A stretch of DNA of 64,000 nt from Leucobacter aridicollis (GCF_013409595.1 NZ_JACCBD010000001.1:1798001-1862000), one strand, 5' to 3'. Shown: positions 36,301-49,558, counted from the first letter of the stretch. Numbers and translations: made by a program. The notes: generated from the sequence alone by a model not told the origin.

Positions 36301-37539
36301 GTGAGCAACACGGTGAGTGAAGCGACGAACGAGCAGCCCTGGGGCAGGGTCGACGAAGATCGTACGGTCTACGTACGCGAGGGAGAGGGTGAGCGTGCCG
36401 TTGGCGCCTTCCCGGATGGTACCCCCGAAGAAGCCCTGGCCTACTTCGAGCGGAAGTTCGCTGACCTCGCCGGCGCAGTGACGCTGCTCGAGGCGCGGAT
36501 TGCCCGCGGCACCGCCGACGCATCTGTCGCGGGAACCGTCAAGAAGCTCGAGGAGCAGCTCGTCGAGCCCGCCGCAGTCGGCGACATCGCGTCGCTGCGT
36601 GAGCGGGTCGCGAAGCTCTCGGAGAAGGCGGCCGCCTTCGGCGAGCAGCAGCAGCAGGAGCGCGAGGCAGCTCGCGAGGAGGCCGTCGCGAAGCGCGAGG
36701 CCATCGTCGCAGAGGCTGAGCAGCTCGCCGCGCAGCCCGAGGCTTCCATCCGCTGGAAGGACACGAGCGCCGCGTTCGAACGCCTGTTCACCGAGTGGCA
36801 GAACGCCCAGCGTTCGGGCCCGCACGTGCCGAAGCCGCAGGCAGACGCGATGTGGAAGCGGTTCCGCGCCGCGCGCCAGAGCTTCGACACTGCGCGCCGC
36901 GCGCACTTCTCGCAGATGGATGCGAACAACAAGGATGTGAAGGGGCGCAAGGAGAAGCTCATTGCCTCCGCTGAGGCGCTCGCAGACCGCGGCCTCGACG
37001 GCATCCCCGCGTACCGCAACCTGCTCGAGGACTGGAAGCAGGCTGGGCGCGCAAGCCGCAAGCTTGACGACCAGCTCTGGGCGCGGTTCAAGGCCGCTGG
37101 CGACGTGCTCTACCAGGCGAAGGCCGAGGAGGTCGCGCAGACCAACGAGGAGTACCAGGCAAACCTCGTCGCGAAGCAGGCCGTCATCGCCGACGCGACC
37201 CCGATCCTCGAGCTCAGCGAGCACACCGCGGCCCGCAAGCAGCTCACCGCGATCCAGCTGCGCTGGGACGAGATCGGCCGTGTGCCCCGCGAGGCACTGC
37301 GCGAGATCGAAGGCCAGCTGCGCCGCATCGAGGATCACGTGAAGGGCCTCGAGGACGAGCACTGGCGCAAGACCAACCCGGAGACGAAGGCACGCAGCGA
37401 GGGCCTCCGCGGCCAGCTCGAGTCGTCGATCGCTGAGCTCGAAGCCGAGATCGCCGGCGCGAAGGACGCGAAGGCAAAGGCATCGGCCGAAGAGAAGCTC
37501 GCGACCCAGAAGTCCTGGCTCGCAGCCCTCGGAGACTAA
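36301..37539 (+). CDS. DUF349 domain protein
   Basis: This 412-residue, strongly charged helical protein has tandem DUF349 repeats (about 140-370, e.g. WQNAQRSGPHVPKPQADAMWKRF, DWKQAGRASRKLDDQLWARFKAA, RWDEIGRVPREALREIEGQL) and a coiled-coil tail. Family members are cytoplasmic and of unknown function. A GTG at 36301 starts the frame; a second in-frame GTG at 36313 is an alternative, since AGGTG lies upstream of it. It is followed by a strong bidirectional terminator. Confidence 0.85.
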   Translation: MSNTVSEATNEQPWGRVDEDRTVYVREGEGERAVGAFPDGTPEEALAYFERKFADLAGAVTLLEARIARGTADASVAGTVKKLEEQLVEPAAVGDIASLRERVAKLSEKAAAFGEQQQQEREAAREEAVAKREAIVAEAEQLAAQPEASIRWKDTSAAFERLFTEWQNAQRSGPHVPKPQADAMWKRFRAARQSFDTARRAHFSQMDANNKDVKGRKEKLIASAEALADRGLDGIPAYRNLLEDWKQAGRASRKLDDQLWARFKAAGDVLYQAKAEEVAQTNEEYQANLVAKQAVIADATPILELSEHTAARKQLTAIQLRWDEIGRVPREALREIEGQLRRIEDHVKGLEDEHWRKTNPETKARSEGLRGQLESSIAELEAEIAGAKDAKAKASAEEKLATQKSWLAALGD

Positions 37540-37550
37540 GTTTTCCACAG

Positions 37551-37591
37551 ATGAACGCCCTGCCCTGGTATCCCCGGGGCAGGGCGTTCAT
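37551..37591. terminator. Strong 15-bp stem terminator between DUF349 gene and AbiEi-like gene
   Basis: A perfect 15-bp stem (37551-37565 with 37577-37591) with an 11-nt loop follows the DUF349 stop by 11 nt. No U-run follows, but the stem is very stable. Confidence 0.8.
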
Positions 37592-37600
37592 GCTTGAGGC

Positions 37601-38242
37601 ATGACCTCACGCGACCCGTCCCGATCCACACCACCCAGACCTCCGCCGCCCCGGGCACTCCCCTCGCCACCACGCGTCGACCATTGGCCGCCCGCGATCC
37701 GTTCGGCGGCGCTGCTCACCGGAACGCTCGTGCGCAGCGGTCCGGGCGTCAGGCCGGTGTCGTGGCCAGACACCGCGAAGACCCGTTGCGCGGCGCTCGG
37801 CGGACTGCTCACGGACCGCTACGCGGCGGCTGAGCAGACGGCGGCGTGGATCTGGGGCGCGAGCAGGTCCCCTGGGCGCGCCGTGCGACTCATCACGCTG
37901 CGGAGCCGCGCACCGGCCCAGTTCGAGCACCTCGAACTGCGCGGGCTCGCCGAGATCAGCCAGTTCCGGCTGCGCGACGGAGACATCGCTGAGATCGACG
38001 CGTACAGCGTGACGAGCCGCTCACGAACGGTCTATGACCTGCTGCGCTCCCCCGAGCCGCTCACCCAGGCTCGCCTCGTCGCGGCGCGGCTCCTCATGCT
38101 CACCGACCCCGGCATAGCGGCAGAGGCGGTGGAGCGGGCCAGCAGCGCGAGCCCGGGTGAGCGCACCCGGGTGGCGCAGCGTCTCCCGGCGCATGAGGAC
38201 GATCCTCGGACGCCGCGGACCGCTCGAGGAGTTAGTTCGTGA
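37601..38242 (+). CDS. Type IV AbiEi-like antitoxin family protein (orphan)
   Basis: This 213-residue protein has an N-terminal Pro/Arg-rich region and a conserved C-terminal domain with [39 protein letters not shown] and [20 protein letters not shown], resembling the AbiEi antitoxin-like proteins that often flank rel in Microbacteriaceae. No nucleotidyltransferase AbiEii toxin is nearby, so it is an orphan or has another job. Its 3' end overlaps the rel 3' end by 11 bp, a convergent overlap. The start is not well supported; no ribosome site is visible. Confidence 0.65.
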   Translation: MTSRDPSRSTPPRPPPPRALPSPPRVDHWPPAIRSAALLTGTLVRSGPGVRPVSWPDTAKTRCAALGGLLTDRYAAAEQTAAWIWGASRSPGRAVRLITLRSRAPAQFEHLELRGLAEISQFRLRDGDIAEIDAYSVTSRSRTVYDLLRSPEPLTQARLVAARLLMLTDPGIAAEAVERASSASPGERTRVAQRLPAHEDDPRTPRTARGVSS

Positions 38243-40484
38243 GCCTGTACACGTCGTAGACGCCGTCGATGCGCCGGACTGCATTCAGCACGTGATCGAG
38301 GTGTGTGGCGTTCGCCATCTCGAAGAGGAACCGGCTAATCGCGAGGCGCGAGGTCGACGTGTTCACCGACGCGGAGAGAATGTTCACGTGATGCTCGGAG
38401 AGCGTGCGTGTCACATCGGACAGCAGCCCCGAACGGTCGAGGGCCTCGACCTGGATCTGCACGAGAAACACGCTCTTCGAGGTGGGCGCCCACTCCACGT
38501 CAACGACGCGCTCCTGCTGGGACTGCAGGCTCTTGAAGTTATGGCAGTCGGTGCGATGCACAGAGACGCCCTGCCCCTTCGTGACGAAGCCGCGGATCTC
38601 GTCCCCCGGCACCGGAGTGCAGCACTTTGCGAGCTTCGCGAGCACGTCGGTGGCGCCCTTCACGACGACACCGCTCGACGTGGCGCGCGTGGGCTGGGCG
38701 CGCGGCGTGTCGACCAGCGGCACGCTCAGCGCGGCCGGCTCAGTCGACGCCTGGTCGTCGAACAACAGCGCGGCGACCTTCTCGACGACGGACTGCGCGG
38801 AGACGTTGCCCTCGCCGATGGCCGCGTACAACGTGGTGACGTCGGCGTAGTTGAGCTGCAGGGCGACCTGCTGCAGGGCCTCGGAGTTCATGACCTGGTG
38901 CAGCGGGAGGCTCTGGCGCCGCAGCGCCTTGGTGAGCTCCTGCTTACCGGTCTCGGCGGCCTCCTCGCGGCGCTCCTTGGTGAACCACTGCCGAATCTTG
39001 TTCTGGGCCCGCTTGCTCTTCACGAAGTTGAGCCAGGACTTGTTCGGTCCAGCGTGCGGGTCCTTCGAGGTGAAGACCTCAACCACGTCGCCGTTCTGCA
39101 GCGCGGTCTCGAGCGGGACCAACCGCCCGTTCACGCGCGCTCCCATGGTGCGGTGGCCTACCTCGGTGTGCACCGCGTAGGCGAAGTCGACGGTCGTGCC
39201 GCCTGCCGGCAGTCCGATCACGCGCCCCTTCGGCGTGAAGACGTACACCTCCTTCGCACCGATCTCGAAGCGGAGGGCATCGAGGAACTCGCTCGGATCC
39301 TCGGTTTCGGCCTGCCAGTCCGAAATGTGCGCGAGCCAGGCCATGTCGTTCGACGCGGTCTGCTTATCGGCTCCGGGCTGGCGCTGCTTGTACTTCCAGT
39401 GCGCCGCGACGCCGTACTCGGCGCGCTGGTGCATCTCGACAGTGCGAATCTGAATCTCAACGGCGCGGCCGTCGGGTCCGATGACCGTCGTGTGGAGCGA
39501 CTGGTACAAGTTGAACTTCGGCGTCGCGATGTAGTCCTTGAACCGGCCGGGGATCGGCGTCCAGCGCGCGTGCACGGCACCGAGCACGGCATAACAGTCG
39601 CGAATCGAGTTGACGAGCACGCGAATCCCGACGAGGTCGTAAATGTCGTCGAAGTCTCGGCCGCGAACGATCATCTTCTGATAGATCGAGTAGAGCTCCT
39701 TGGGGCGCCCGGTCACCTCGCCCTTGATGCGCGACTCGCGCAGGTCGGTCTCAATCGAGCCGATCACCTTACCGACGAGCTCGTCGCGCTGCGGGTTGCG
39801 CTGCTTCACGAGGTTGTCGATCTCGGCGTAGAGCTTCGGCTTGAGCACCGCGAACGAGAGATCCTCGAGCTCGGTCTTCATCGACTGGATACCGAGTCGG
39901 TGCGCGAGCGGCGCGTAAATCTCGAGCGTCTCTTGCGCCTTGCGCTTCGCGGAGTCGCCCGAGACGAAGCCCCAGGTGCGCGCGTTGTGCAGCCTGTCGG
40001 CAAGCTTGATGACGAGCACGCGAATGTCCTTCGACATCGCGACGACCATCTTGCGCACGGTTTCGGCCTGCGCCGAGTCGCCGTACTTCACTTTGTCGAG
40101 CTTCGTGACGCCGTCGACGAGCATCGCGATCTCTTCGCCGAAGTCTCGGGTCAGCTCTTCGAGCGAGTAGTCGGTGTCCTCGACGGTATCGTGCAGCAGC
40201 GCTGCAGCGATGGCGACCGGAGCGACGCCGAGGTCGGCGAGAATCTTCGAGACCGCAATCGGGTGCGTGATGTACGGCTCGCCGCTCTTGCGCTTCTGCC
40301 CGCGGTGCGCGCGTTCGGCGACGTCGTACGCCCGCGAGATCACCGAGAGATCGGCGCGCGGGTAGTTCGCGCGCACCGTGCGCATCACCTCTTCAATCGC
40401 GCCGTGGGTGGCGCCGCGGGAGAAAATTCGCGGCACCAACCGGCGCAGCGAAGTCGTACTCGCCTGTGTCGCGTCTGAACTCAC
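38232..40484 (-). CDS. rel: Bifunctional (p)ppGpp synthetase/hydrolase (RSH)
   Basis: This 750-residue enzyme makes and breaks the alarmone (p)ppGpp. The HD hydrolase domain is at about 50-220 ([27 protein letters not shown]). The synthetase domain has [15 protein letters not shown] and [21 protein letters not shown], then come the TGS domain ([28 protein letters not shown]) and a C-terminal ACT domain ([23 protein letters not shown]). GTG 40484 was chosen because GAGGAGG lies about 8 nt upstream. It is of the single Rel type; the usual apt neighbour is missing. Confidence 0.96.
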   Translation of the reverse strand: MSSDATQASTTSLRRLVPRIFSRGATHGAIEEVMRTVRANYPRADLSVISRAYDVAERAHRGQKRKSGEPYITHPIAVSKILADLGVAPVAIAAALLHDTVEDTDYSLEELTRDFGEEIAMLVDGVTKLDKVKYGDSAQAETVRKMVVAMSKDIRVLVIKLADRLHNARTWGFVSGDSAKRKAQETLEIYAPLAHRLGIQSMKTELEDLSFAVLKPKLYAEIDNLVKQRNPQRDELVGKVIGSIETDLRESRIKGEVTGRPKELYSIYQKMIVRGRDFDDIYDLVGIRVLVNSIRDCYAVLGAVHARWTPIPGRFKDYIATPKFNLYQSLHTTVIGPDGRAVEIQIRTVEMHQRAEYGVAAHWKYKQRQPGADKQTASNDMAWLAHISDWQAETEDPSEFLDALRFEIGAKEVYVFTPKGRVIGLPAGGTTVDFAYAVHTEVGHRTMGARVNGRLVPLETALQNGDVVEVFTSKDPHAGPNKSWLNFVKSKRAQNKIRQWFTKERREEAAETGKQELTKALRRQSLPLHQVMNSEALQQVALQLNYADVTTLYAAIGEGNVSAQSVVEKVAALLFDDQASTEPAALSVPLVDTPRAQPTRATSSGVVVKGATDVLAKLAKCCTPVPGDEIRGFVTKGQGVSVHRTDCHNFKSLQSQQERVVDVEWAPTSKSVFLVQIQVEALDRSGLLSDVTRTLSEHHVNILSASVNTSTSRLAISRFLFEMANATHLDHVLNAVRRIDGVYDVYRLTN

Positions 40485-40509
40485 CACCGCAGCCTCCTCA
40501 ACTTCTTGA

Positions 40510-40515
40510 ACGTTA
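40510..40515 (-). promoter_or_regulatory. Candidate -10 box (TAACGT) of rel
   Basis: TAACGT on the minus strand would start a transcript near 40503, with the ribosome site in a short leader. Confidence 0.4.
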
Positions 40516-40636
40516 CACCAGGGTGTGCGCATTCCTTGAATCGTGTGTGCGACGCCGCGCGGTTTCTACGCAGAAAGGAGCCCCTCTCAGTAAGAAGGAC
40601 TCCTCTCAACGGTGACGCTCGAAGCGACTGCGACCG

Positions 40637-41671
40637 CTAGCTCGCGGGCACCGCCTCGCCGACCTCGGCGGAGTCGAGCTCCGCCTGCTTCGCGCGCTGG
40701 CGCAGAATGCGCTCGTCGCGCTCCCGGATCTCCTTCTCGCCAACCCGCAGGTGCGCGTAGGCGGGCGACGCGACGAAGATCGTCGAGTACGCGCCGGCGA
40801 GAATACCGATGAAGAGTGCGAGCGAGATGTCGCGCAGAGTGCCCGCGCCCAGCAGGCCGGCACCAACGAACAGGATCGACGCGACCGGAAGCAGCGCGAC
40901 CACGGAGGTGTTGATCGACCGCACGAGGGTCTGGTTCACCGCAAGGTTCACCGCCTCGCCGTAGGTGCGCGAATCGCTGAGCTCGCCCGGGCTCGTGTTC
41001 TCGCGGATCTTGTCGAACACCACGACGGTGTCGTACAGCGAGTAGCCGAGGATCGTCAGGAATCCGATCATCGCGGCGGGGGTGACCTCGAACCCGGCGA
41101 GGCCATACACGCCAGCGGTGATGATGAGGTCGTGGAACAACGCGAGCATCGCCGCGAGCGACATCTTCCACGTACGGAAGTAGATCGCCATCACGAGCGC
41201 CGCCAGCAGGATGAACACGACGAGGGCGATGATCGCCTGCTTCGTGATGTCCTGCCCCCACACCGGGCCGATGAACGAGTAGGTGACCTCGTCCGCGTCG
41301 ACCCCGTAGCCCTTCGCGAGGGCCTCAGTGACGGCCTTGTTCTGGGCGTCGTCGAGGGCCTCGGTCTGCACGCGGACCTCGTTCTGGCCCAGCACCGAGA
41401 TACGCGGCGCGCTGCCGGGCAGCGTCTCCGCGACAGCCTTCGCGGCGACGTCAGGATCGCGATCCTGACTGTTCGCGACGTGCACCTGGAACTGGCTTCC
41501 GCCAGTGAACTCGATGCCGAGCTGGAAGCCGCCGCGCAGGAAGGGGCCGACGACCGCGATGATCAGCAGGACTGCCGAGATCGTGTACCAGAGCTTGCGC
41601 CTGCCGACGAAGTCGATCGACTTCTCACCGGTGTAGAGAGCGTTGCCGAATTCGGCGAATGAGCGAGCCAT
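40637..41671 (-). CDS. secF: Protein translocase subunit SecF
   Basis: This 344-residue membrane subunit helps SecDF pull proteins out of SecYEG using the proton gradient. There are six transmembrane helices, a first periplasmic-type domain with GIEFTGGSQFQV near the N-terminus, and the conserved second-half motifs AAMIGFLTILGYSLYDTVVVFDKIREN and NQTLVRSINTSVVALLPV. ATG 41671 is 1 nt after the secD stop. The C-terminal tail is basic then acidic. It is co-transcribed with secD. Confidence 0.96.
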   Translation of the reverse strand: MARSFAEFGNALYTGEKSIDFVGRRKLWYTISAVLLIIAVVGPFLRGGFQLGIEFTGGSQFQVHVANSQDRDPDVAAKAVAETLPGSAPRISVLGQNEVRVQTEALDDAQNKAVTEALAKGYGVDADEVTYSFIGPVWGQDITKQAIIALVVFILLAALVMAIYFRTWKMSLAAMLALFHDLIITAGVYGLAGFEVTPAAMIGFLTILGYSLYDTVVVFDKIRENTSPGELSDSRTYGEAVNLAVNQTLVRSINTSVVALLPVASILFVGAGLLGAGTLRDISLALFIGILAGAYSTIFVASPAYAHLRVGEKEIRERDERILRQRAKQAELDSAEVGEAVPAS

Positions 41672-41672
41672 C

Positions 41673-43499
41673 TCAGCTCTCCTTTCCTGCGCCGGCAGAC
41701 TCAGCTGCCTTGCGCTCGGCGATCGTCTGGCGACGCTCTGCCTCACCGCGACTCCGCGCGACCTTCTTGCCGCCGCCCTTCGTGGCGACGACAGGCTCAC
41801 GGAACTTCGCGCGACCCTGGTAGACGGCGCCAAGCTGGCGGGGATCGAGCCCCGAGAACTTGTAGCCGCCGCTGTACACGCGGGTCCGGGCGAGCAGGGT
41901 CATCATCGGGTGAGTGAAGAGCGCAACGACGAGCACGTCGACGATCGTCGTGAGGCCGAGCGTGAACGCGAAGCCCTTCACGTTTCCAACGGCGAGCACG
42001 AACAGCACGACTGCGGCAAGCAGGTTCACGCCGTCCGACGCGAGGATCGTGCGCAGCGCGCGCTTCCAGCCGCCCTCGACCGCCGCGTTGATGCCGAAGC
42101 CGTCACGCAGCTGATCTCGAATGCGCTCGAAGTAGACGATGAACGAGTCGGCCGTGAAGCCGATCGCCACGATGATGCCGGCGACGCCGGCGAGCGACAA
42201 TCGGTACCCCTGACGCCACGAGAAGAACGTGAGCAGCAGGTAGGTGAGGATCGCAGCGATCGCGAGCGACGCGATCGTCAACGTGCCGAGGAGACGGTAC
42301 TGGAACAGCGAGTACACGACCACGAGCCCGAGGCCGATGAGGCCGGCGAGCAGGCCGCCGAGGAGCTGGTTCGCGCCGAGCGTCGAGGAAATATCCTCCT
42401 GGCTCTGCACCGTGAAGCTCATCGGGAGTGCGCCGAACTTCAGCTGGTCGGCGAGCACCTGAGCGCTCTCCTTCGTGAAGTTGCCCGAGATCGCGGGGCG
42501 ACCGTCGAGAATCTGTGCGTTCATCGTGGGCGCGGAGATGACCTTGCCGTCGAGCACGAACGCGAACTGATTGAGCGGGGGCTGCTTGCCGAAGAGGCGG
42601 GTCGAGACCTTGCCGAACTTCTGCGAGCCCTCCTTGTTCATCGTGATTGCGACTTCCCAGCGACCGGTGGTGCCGGTGCCGCCCTGAATCGACTGCTGCT
42701 GCGAGACCGCGTCGGTGATGACGTCTCCCGTGAGCTCGACCGGGCCGACGATGTACTTCATCAGGCCGGTGTCGTCACACGTGATCAGTGGCTTGTCATC
42801 GGGAGCGTTCGCTACCTCGAGCGCCGCGTCGGAGGTACACGTAAACGACGCGAACTCCTCGAGCAGCGCGGGGGTGAGCCACGCCTGATCGGCAGGATCT
42901 GTCGGAAGCGGGTCCGGGTACAGGTCGCCGGTGTCGGCGGTCCCAGCGTCGCCCTCAGCAGCATCGCCCTCGGCGGCCGTGTCCTCGGCTGCCGCGTCAC
43001 CGGCTGCCGCGTCCTCTGTCGCGGCGTCGCCAGCGGCGGCCTCGCCGTCCGCGCCCTCGACGCTTTCGCCGTCTTCCTCGGGCTGCGCCGCACCGGCGGC
43101 CGCCTCGAGGAAGACGCCGCGGAAGTCGAGCGCGGCCGACGCCTGAATGCGCTGCAGCGTCGCGTCGTCGACCTTGCCGGGGATGGCGACGGAGATGTGG
43201 TTATTGCCCTGCGTGGTGATCTCGGCCTCGGAAACGCCCGAGGCGTTCACTCGCTGACGCAGGATCTCCACGGCCTGGTCGAGCTGCTCGCCAGTGACGG
43301 CCTTGCCGTCGTTCTGGTTTGCGGCAAGCAGAATCTGCGTGCCGCCCTGCAGGTCGAGCGCAAGCTTCGGGGTCCAGGTCGCATCACTGCGGAACACCCC
43401 GAGCGTGATGAGCCCGGTGAGTCCCACAATGATCGCGAGCAGGAAGATGAGCGAGCGACGTGCGCTCCGCACCGCAGGCGCGACGGATGATTTCGCCAA
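41673..43499 (-). CDS. secD: Protein translocase subunit SecD
   Basis: This 608-residue partner of SecF has an N-terminal helix (17-35), a large extracytoplasmic P1 domain with LALDLQGGTQILLAANQ near 46-62, and five C-terminal helices with GVAGIIVAIGFTADSFIVYFERIRD. The P1 domain contains an extra acidic Ala/Glu/Asp/Gly-rich insert at about 132-192, poorly conserved and probably disordered. The start is TTG at 43499; no better start was found and no ribosome site is strong. It lies 52 nt downstream of yajC; an 8-bp hairpin lies in that gap. Confidence 0.95.
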   Translation of the reverse strand: MAKSSVAPAVRSARRSLIFLLAIIVGLTGLITLGVFRSDATWTPKLALDLQGGTQILLAANQNDGKAVTGEQLDQAVEILRQRVNASGVSEAEITTQGNNHISVAIPGKVDDATLQRIQASAALDFRGVFLEAAAGAAQPEEDGESVEGADGEAAAGDAATEDAAAGDAAAEDTAAEGDAAEGDAGTADTGDLYPDPLPTDPADQAWLTPALLEEFASFTCTSDAALEVANAPDDKPLITCDDTGLMKYIVGPVELTGDVITDAVSQQQSIQGGTGTTGRWEVAITMNKEGSQKFGKVSTRLFGKQPPLNQFAFVLDGKVISAPTMNAQILDGRPAISGNFTKESAQVLADQLKFGALPMSFTVQSQEDISSTLGANQLLGGLLAGLIGLGLVVVYSLFQYRLLGTLTIASLAIAAILTYLLLTFFSWRQGYRLSLAGVAGIIVAIGFTADSFIVYFERIRDQLRDGFGINAAVEGGWKRALRTILASDGVNLLAAVVLFVLAVGNVKGFAFTLGLTTIVDVLVVALFTHPMMTLLARTRVYSGGYKFSGLDPRQLGAVYQGRAKFREPVVATKGGGKKVARSRGEAERRQTIAERKAAESAGAGKES

Positions 43500-43510
43500 G
43501 ACAGCTGTCT
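43499..43510. repeat. 12-bp perfect palindrome at the secD start
   Basis: AGACAGCTGTCT overlaps the TTG start codon of secD by one base. It could affect initiation or bind a protein; it may also be chance. Confidence 0.4.
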
Positions 43511-43523
43511 CGCTTTCAGATAA

Positions 43524-43543
43524 CGGTGTGAAACATCACACCG
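43524..43543 (-). other. Intergenic hairpin between yajC and secD
   Basis: A perfect 8-bp stem (CGGTGTGA/TCACACCG) closes on a 4-nt loop in the 52-nt gap. It may trim read-through or stabilise the yajC end. It lacks a U-run. Confidence 0.5.
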
Positions 43544-43551
43544 GAGGGTCC

Positions 43552-44019
43552 TTACTCCTTGTCGGAGTTCTTGTCGTCGCGCTTCTCGGCCGCAGTTGCG
43601 CCGTCGAGGTCCGTTGCGGCGTCGGTCGCGGCGTCAACGGTCGAGTCGACGTTCGACTCTGCCTCGGCGGCAGCGTCCTCTACGGGGGCGAACCGCTCGC
43701 CGAACTCGGGGTCGTCGTCGGGAGCGAGCGTCGCTGCTTCGCTCTCCTCAACGGGTGCGTCTGCGGGGGTCACGACCTGGCCGACAGCGTTGCGGTGCAC
43801 AACGAGGGTGCTGGTGCCGCTCTGCACGGTCACGCGGTTCTCTTCCTCGTCGACCGACACGATGGTGCCGTAGATCCCCGACTGAAGCATGACCTCTGCG
43901 CCCGGCTGCATGTTGTTCTGCATCTCGGCCATCTGCGCCTGGCGCTTCTTGCTGTTGCGGAACATGAAGAAAATGAGCACGGCGACGAGGCCAAGCATGA
44001 TGAGTGTCATCGGATCCAT
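43552..44019 (-). CDS. yajC: Preprotein translocase accessory subunit YajC
   Basis: This 155-residue protein has one N-terminal membrane helix (MTLIMLGLVAVLIFFMFRNSKKRQ) and a cytoplasmic YajC domain (about 35-85, NMQPGAEVMLQSGIYGTIVSVDEEENRVTVQSGTSTLVV). The last ~60 residues are an acidic Ala/Asp/Glu tail, longer than usual. It precedes secD-secF in the classical order. ATG 44019 has a GGAAGGG upstream. The -10 at 44078-44083 probably serves the operon. Confidence 0.93.
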   Translation of the reverse strand: MDPMTLIMLGLVAVLIFFMFRNSKKRQAQMAEMQNNMQPGAEVMLQSGIYGTIVSVDEEENRVTVQSGTSTLVVHRNAVGQVVTPADAPVEESEAATLAPDDDPEFGERFAPVEDAAAEAESNVDSTVDAATDAATDLDGATAAEKRDDKNSDKE

Positions 44020-44077
44020 GAGGCGGAGACCCTTCCAAAGTTAGTGAGCGCGCCCTTGAACACGCACGGACCGCACA

Positions 44078-44083
44078 AGTCTA
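44078..44083 (-). promoter_or_regulatory. -10 box (TAGACT) of yajC-secDF
   Basis: TAGACT on the minus strand lies about 60 nt before the yajC start, within the 91-nt gap after ruvB. It gives a leader of about 50 nt. Confidence 0.5.
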
Positions 44084-44110
44084 GCGGGGTTTCCTGCGAG
44101 CGTCAGCACC

Positions 44111-45118
44111 CTACGGTGAAGGTGGGACAATCCCCAGATGCGCCCACCCGAGGGAGGTGGCGATGCGGCCGCGCGGCGATCGCGCGATGAGCCCCGCGCG
44201 CATGAGGAAGGGCTCGACGACGGACTCGATCGTCTCGGCCTCCTCGCCGACGGACGCAGCGAGCGTCGACAGGCCGACCGGTCCGCCGGCGAAGCGCTCA
44301 ACGATAATGCGCAGCACCTCGCGGTCGAGCCGATCCAGCCCGTGTTCGTCGACGTCGTACAGCGAGAGCGCGGCCCGGACCGAACGTTCGTCTGGCTGCG
44401 TGCCGTGCACGAGCGTGTAATCGCGCACGCGACGCAGCAGCCGGTTTGCGATGCGCGGCGTTCCGCGCGAGCGGCCCGCGATCTCGACAACCCCAGCGTC
44501 GTGGAGCGGGAAATCAAGTAGTCCCGCGGCGCGACTCAGTACGCCCTCAAGCTCTGAGGTCGCGTAGTACTCGAGGTGCGCAGTAAACCCGAACCTGTCG
44601 CGAAGCGGGTTCGGCAGGAGGCCGGCGCGTGTCGTCGCGCCGACGAGCGTGAACGGCGCGAGTTCGAGCGGCACGGACGTAGCTCCCGCGCCCTTGCCGA
44701 CCATGATGTCGACCTTGAAGTCCTCCATCGCGAGGTACAGCATCTCCTCGGCGCTGCGGGCCATGCGGTGGATCTCATCGATGAACAGCACCTCGCCCGG
44801 CGTGAGCGCGGAGAGCACGGCCGCGAGGTCGCCGGCGTGCTGGATCGCCGGGCCGGACGTCTGCTGGAGCGGCACCCCGAGCTCGGTCGCGACGATCATC
44901 GACAGCGTCGTCTTGCCGAGCCCTGGCGGCCCGGCAAGCAAGATATGGTCTGGCGTGCGGCCGTCGATCTGGGCCGCGCCGAGCAGCAGGCCGAGCTGCT
45001 CGCGCACCTTCTCCTGTCCAACGAACTCGGCGAGCGAACCGGGGCGGAGCGCGCCCTCGTAGCTCACCTCCGTTGGCAGCGCCTGCGGCGAGAGCTCCCC
45101 CGACATCGGCGCGCTCAT
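44111..45118 (-). CDS. ruvB: Holliday junction DNA helicase RuvB
   Basis: This 335-residue AAA+ motor drives branch migration with RuvA. Walker [12 protein letters not shown] is near 62-72, Walker [12 protein letters not shown] follows, the arginine-finger and sensor motifs lie in [17 protein letters not shown], and a C-terminal winged-helix domain ends the protein. ATG 45118 overlaps the ruvA stop (ATGA). The length is normal. Confidence 0.96.
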   Translation of the reverse strand: MSAPMSGELSPQALPTEVSYEGALRPGSLAEFVGQEKVREQLGLLLGAAQIDGRTPDHILLAGPPGLGKTTLSMIVATELGVPLQQTSGPAIQHAGDLAAVLSALTPGEVLFIDEIHRMARSAEEMLYLAMEDFKVDIMVGKGAGATSVPLELAPFTLVGATTRAGLLPNPLRDRFGFTAHLEYYATSELEGVLSRAAGLLDFPLHDAGVVEIAGRSRGTPRIANRLLRRVRDYTLVHGTQPDERSVRAALSLYDVDEHGLDRLDREVLRIIVERFAGGPVGLSTLAASVGEEAETIESVVEPFLMRAGLIARSPRGRIATSLGWAHLGIVPPSP

Positions 45119-45723
45119 CGGCGGCCTCGCTGCAGGAGCGTGAGCGCGGCGCGCAGGAGCTGCGCGTTGGTCATCTCGGCGCCGGCATCACGGGCATCGA
45201 GCACGGCCTGCCGGGCCTCGCCCTCGCTCCAGCCGAGCCCCTGCAGACCCTCCGTCACCGCCTCGGTGAGCGCCTCGTCCGGCGCGACGGCGGCAGGCTC
45301 GTCACCCGCCTCCGCGATCGCGAGCGCGCTGAGCTTGCCCGCGAGCGAGACCGTGATGAGCTTTGCGGTCTTCGGGCCGATCCCAGACACCTTGCGAAAC
45401 GGCTTGTCGTCCTCGGCAGTGACCGCCCGAACGATCTCGCTGGGCGAGAGCTCGGACAGCACGCCAAGGCCGGAGCGGGGGCCGACGCCTGAGACGCCGA
45501 TCAAGAAGCCGAACGTTGCAAGCTCCGCCTCGGTTTCGAACCCATAGAGCGTCAGCGAGTCCTCGCGGACAACGAGCGACGTGTGCAGGAAGAGCTGCTC
45601 CCCCGGCGTGCGCTGCGCCATGCGCCCGCTCGGCACCTCAACGCGCATGCCGACACCGCCGACACCAAGAACGACCCAACCGGCACCCGAGGCCAGCACC
45701 TCACCGCGTAACGAAGCAATCAC
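45115..45723 (-). CDS. ruvA: Holliday junction DNA helicase subunit RuvA
   Basis: This 202-residue protein has an N-terminal OB-fold ([25 protein letters not shown]), two helix-hairpin-helix motifs ([12 protein letters not shown] and [12 protein letters not shown]), and a C-terminal RuvB-binding domain. GTG 45723 follows TAGGCT by 6 nt, consistent with a leaderless transcript. ruvC, which usually stands upstream, is not here; leuA's 3' end is instead. An SOS-like sequence lies 54 nt upstream of the start. Confidence 0.95.
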   Translation of the reverse strand: MIASLRGEVLASGAGWVVLGVGGVGMRVEVPSGRMAQRTPGEQLFLHTSLVVREDSLTLYGFETEAELATFGFLIGVSGVGPRSGLGVLSELSPSEIVRAVTAEDDKPFRKVSGIGPKTAKLITVSLAGKLSALAIAEAGDEPAAVAPDEALTEAVTEGLQGLGWSEGEARQAVLDARDAGAEMTNAQLLRAALTLLQRGRR

Positions 45724-45729
45724 ACGCCA

Positions 45730-45735
45730 AGCCTA
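45730..45735 (-). promoter_or_regulatory. -10 box (TAGGCT) of ruvA
   Basis: TAGGCT on the minus strand is 6 nt before the GTG of ruvA. Confidence 0.5.
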
Positions 45736-45748
45736 TGGGGCATCACGC

Positions 45749-45811
45749 AAAAACCCCGCTGCGCCACACCGCAGATTCGAACATATGTGCGAATCGAGTG
45801 GGGCAGCGGGG
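45749..45811 (-). terminator. leuA terminator hairpin with U-run
   Basis: A 14-bp stem (one mismatch, 45754-45767 with 45798-45811) encloses a further hairpin, and the minus-strand stem is followed by TTTTT (45749-45753). It ends leuA transcription 17 nt after the stop. The inner part contains an SOS-like box. Confidence 0.8.
45777..45792. promoter_or_regulatory. SOS (LexA) box candidate upstream of ruvA
   Basis: TCGAACATATGTGCGA matches the actinobacterial SOS consensus TCGAAC-N4-GTTCGA with one mismatch. It lies 54-69 nt upstream of ruvA, inside the leuA terminator loop. ruv genes are SOS-regulated in many bacteria. Confidence 0.6.
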
Positions 45812-45827
45812 CCTGGCGGCGTGCGCG

Positions 45828-49554
<3,727 letters not shown>

Positions 49555-49558
<4 letters not shown>

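Noticed and set aside
37540..37549. DnaA-box-like TTTTCCACA after the DUF349 gene
   Set aside because: It is a single 9-mer, one mismatch from TTATCCACA, with no cluster and no dnaA/dnaN nearby; not an origin.
38157..40478. 773-residue plus-strand open frame opposite rel
   Set aside because: It is the antisense shadow of rel, rich in Arg, Val and His with no domain and no promoter; high-GC DNA yields such frames.
40530..40636. Terminator between secF and rel (GGAG...CTCC near 40575-40615)
   Set aside because: Only about 5 bp of stem can be paired and there is no U-run; too weak to call.
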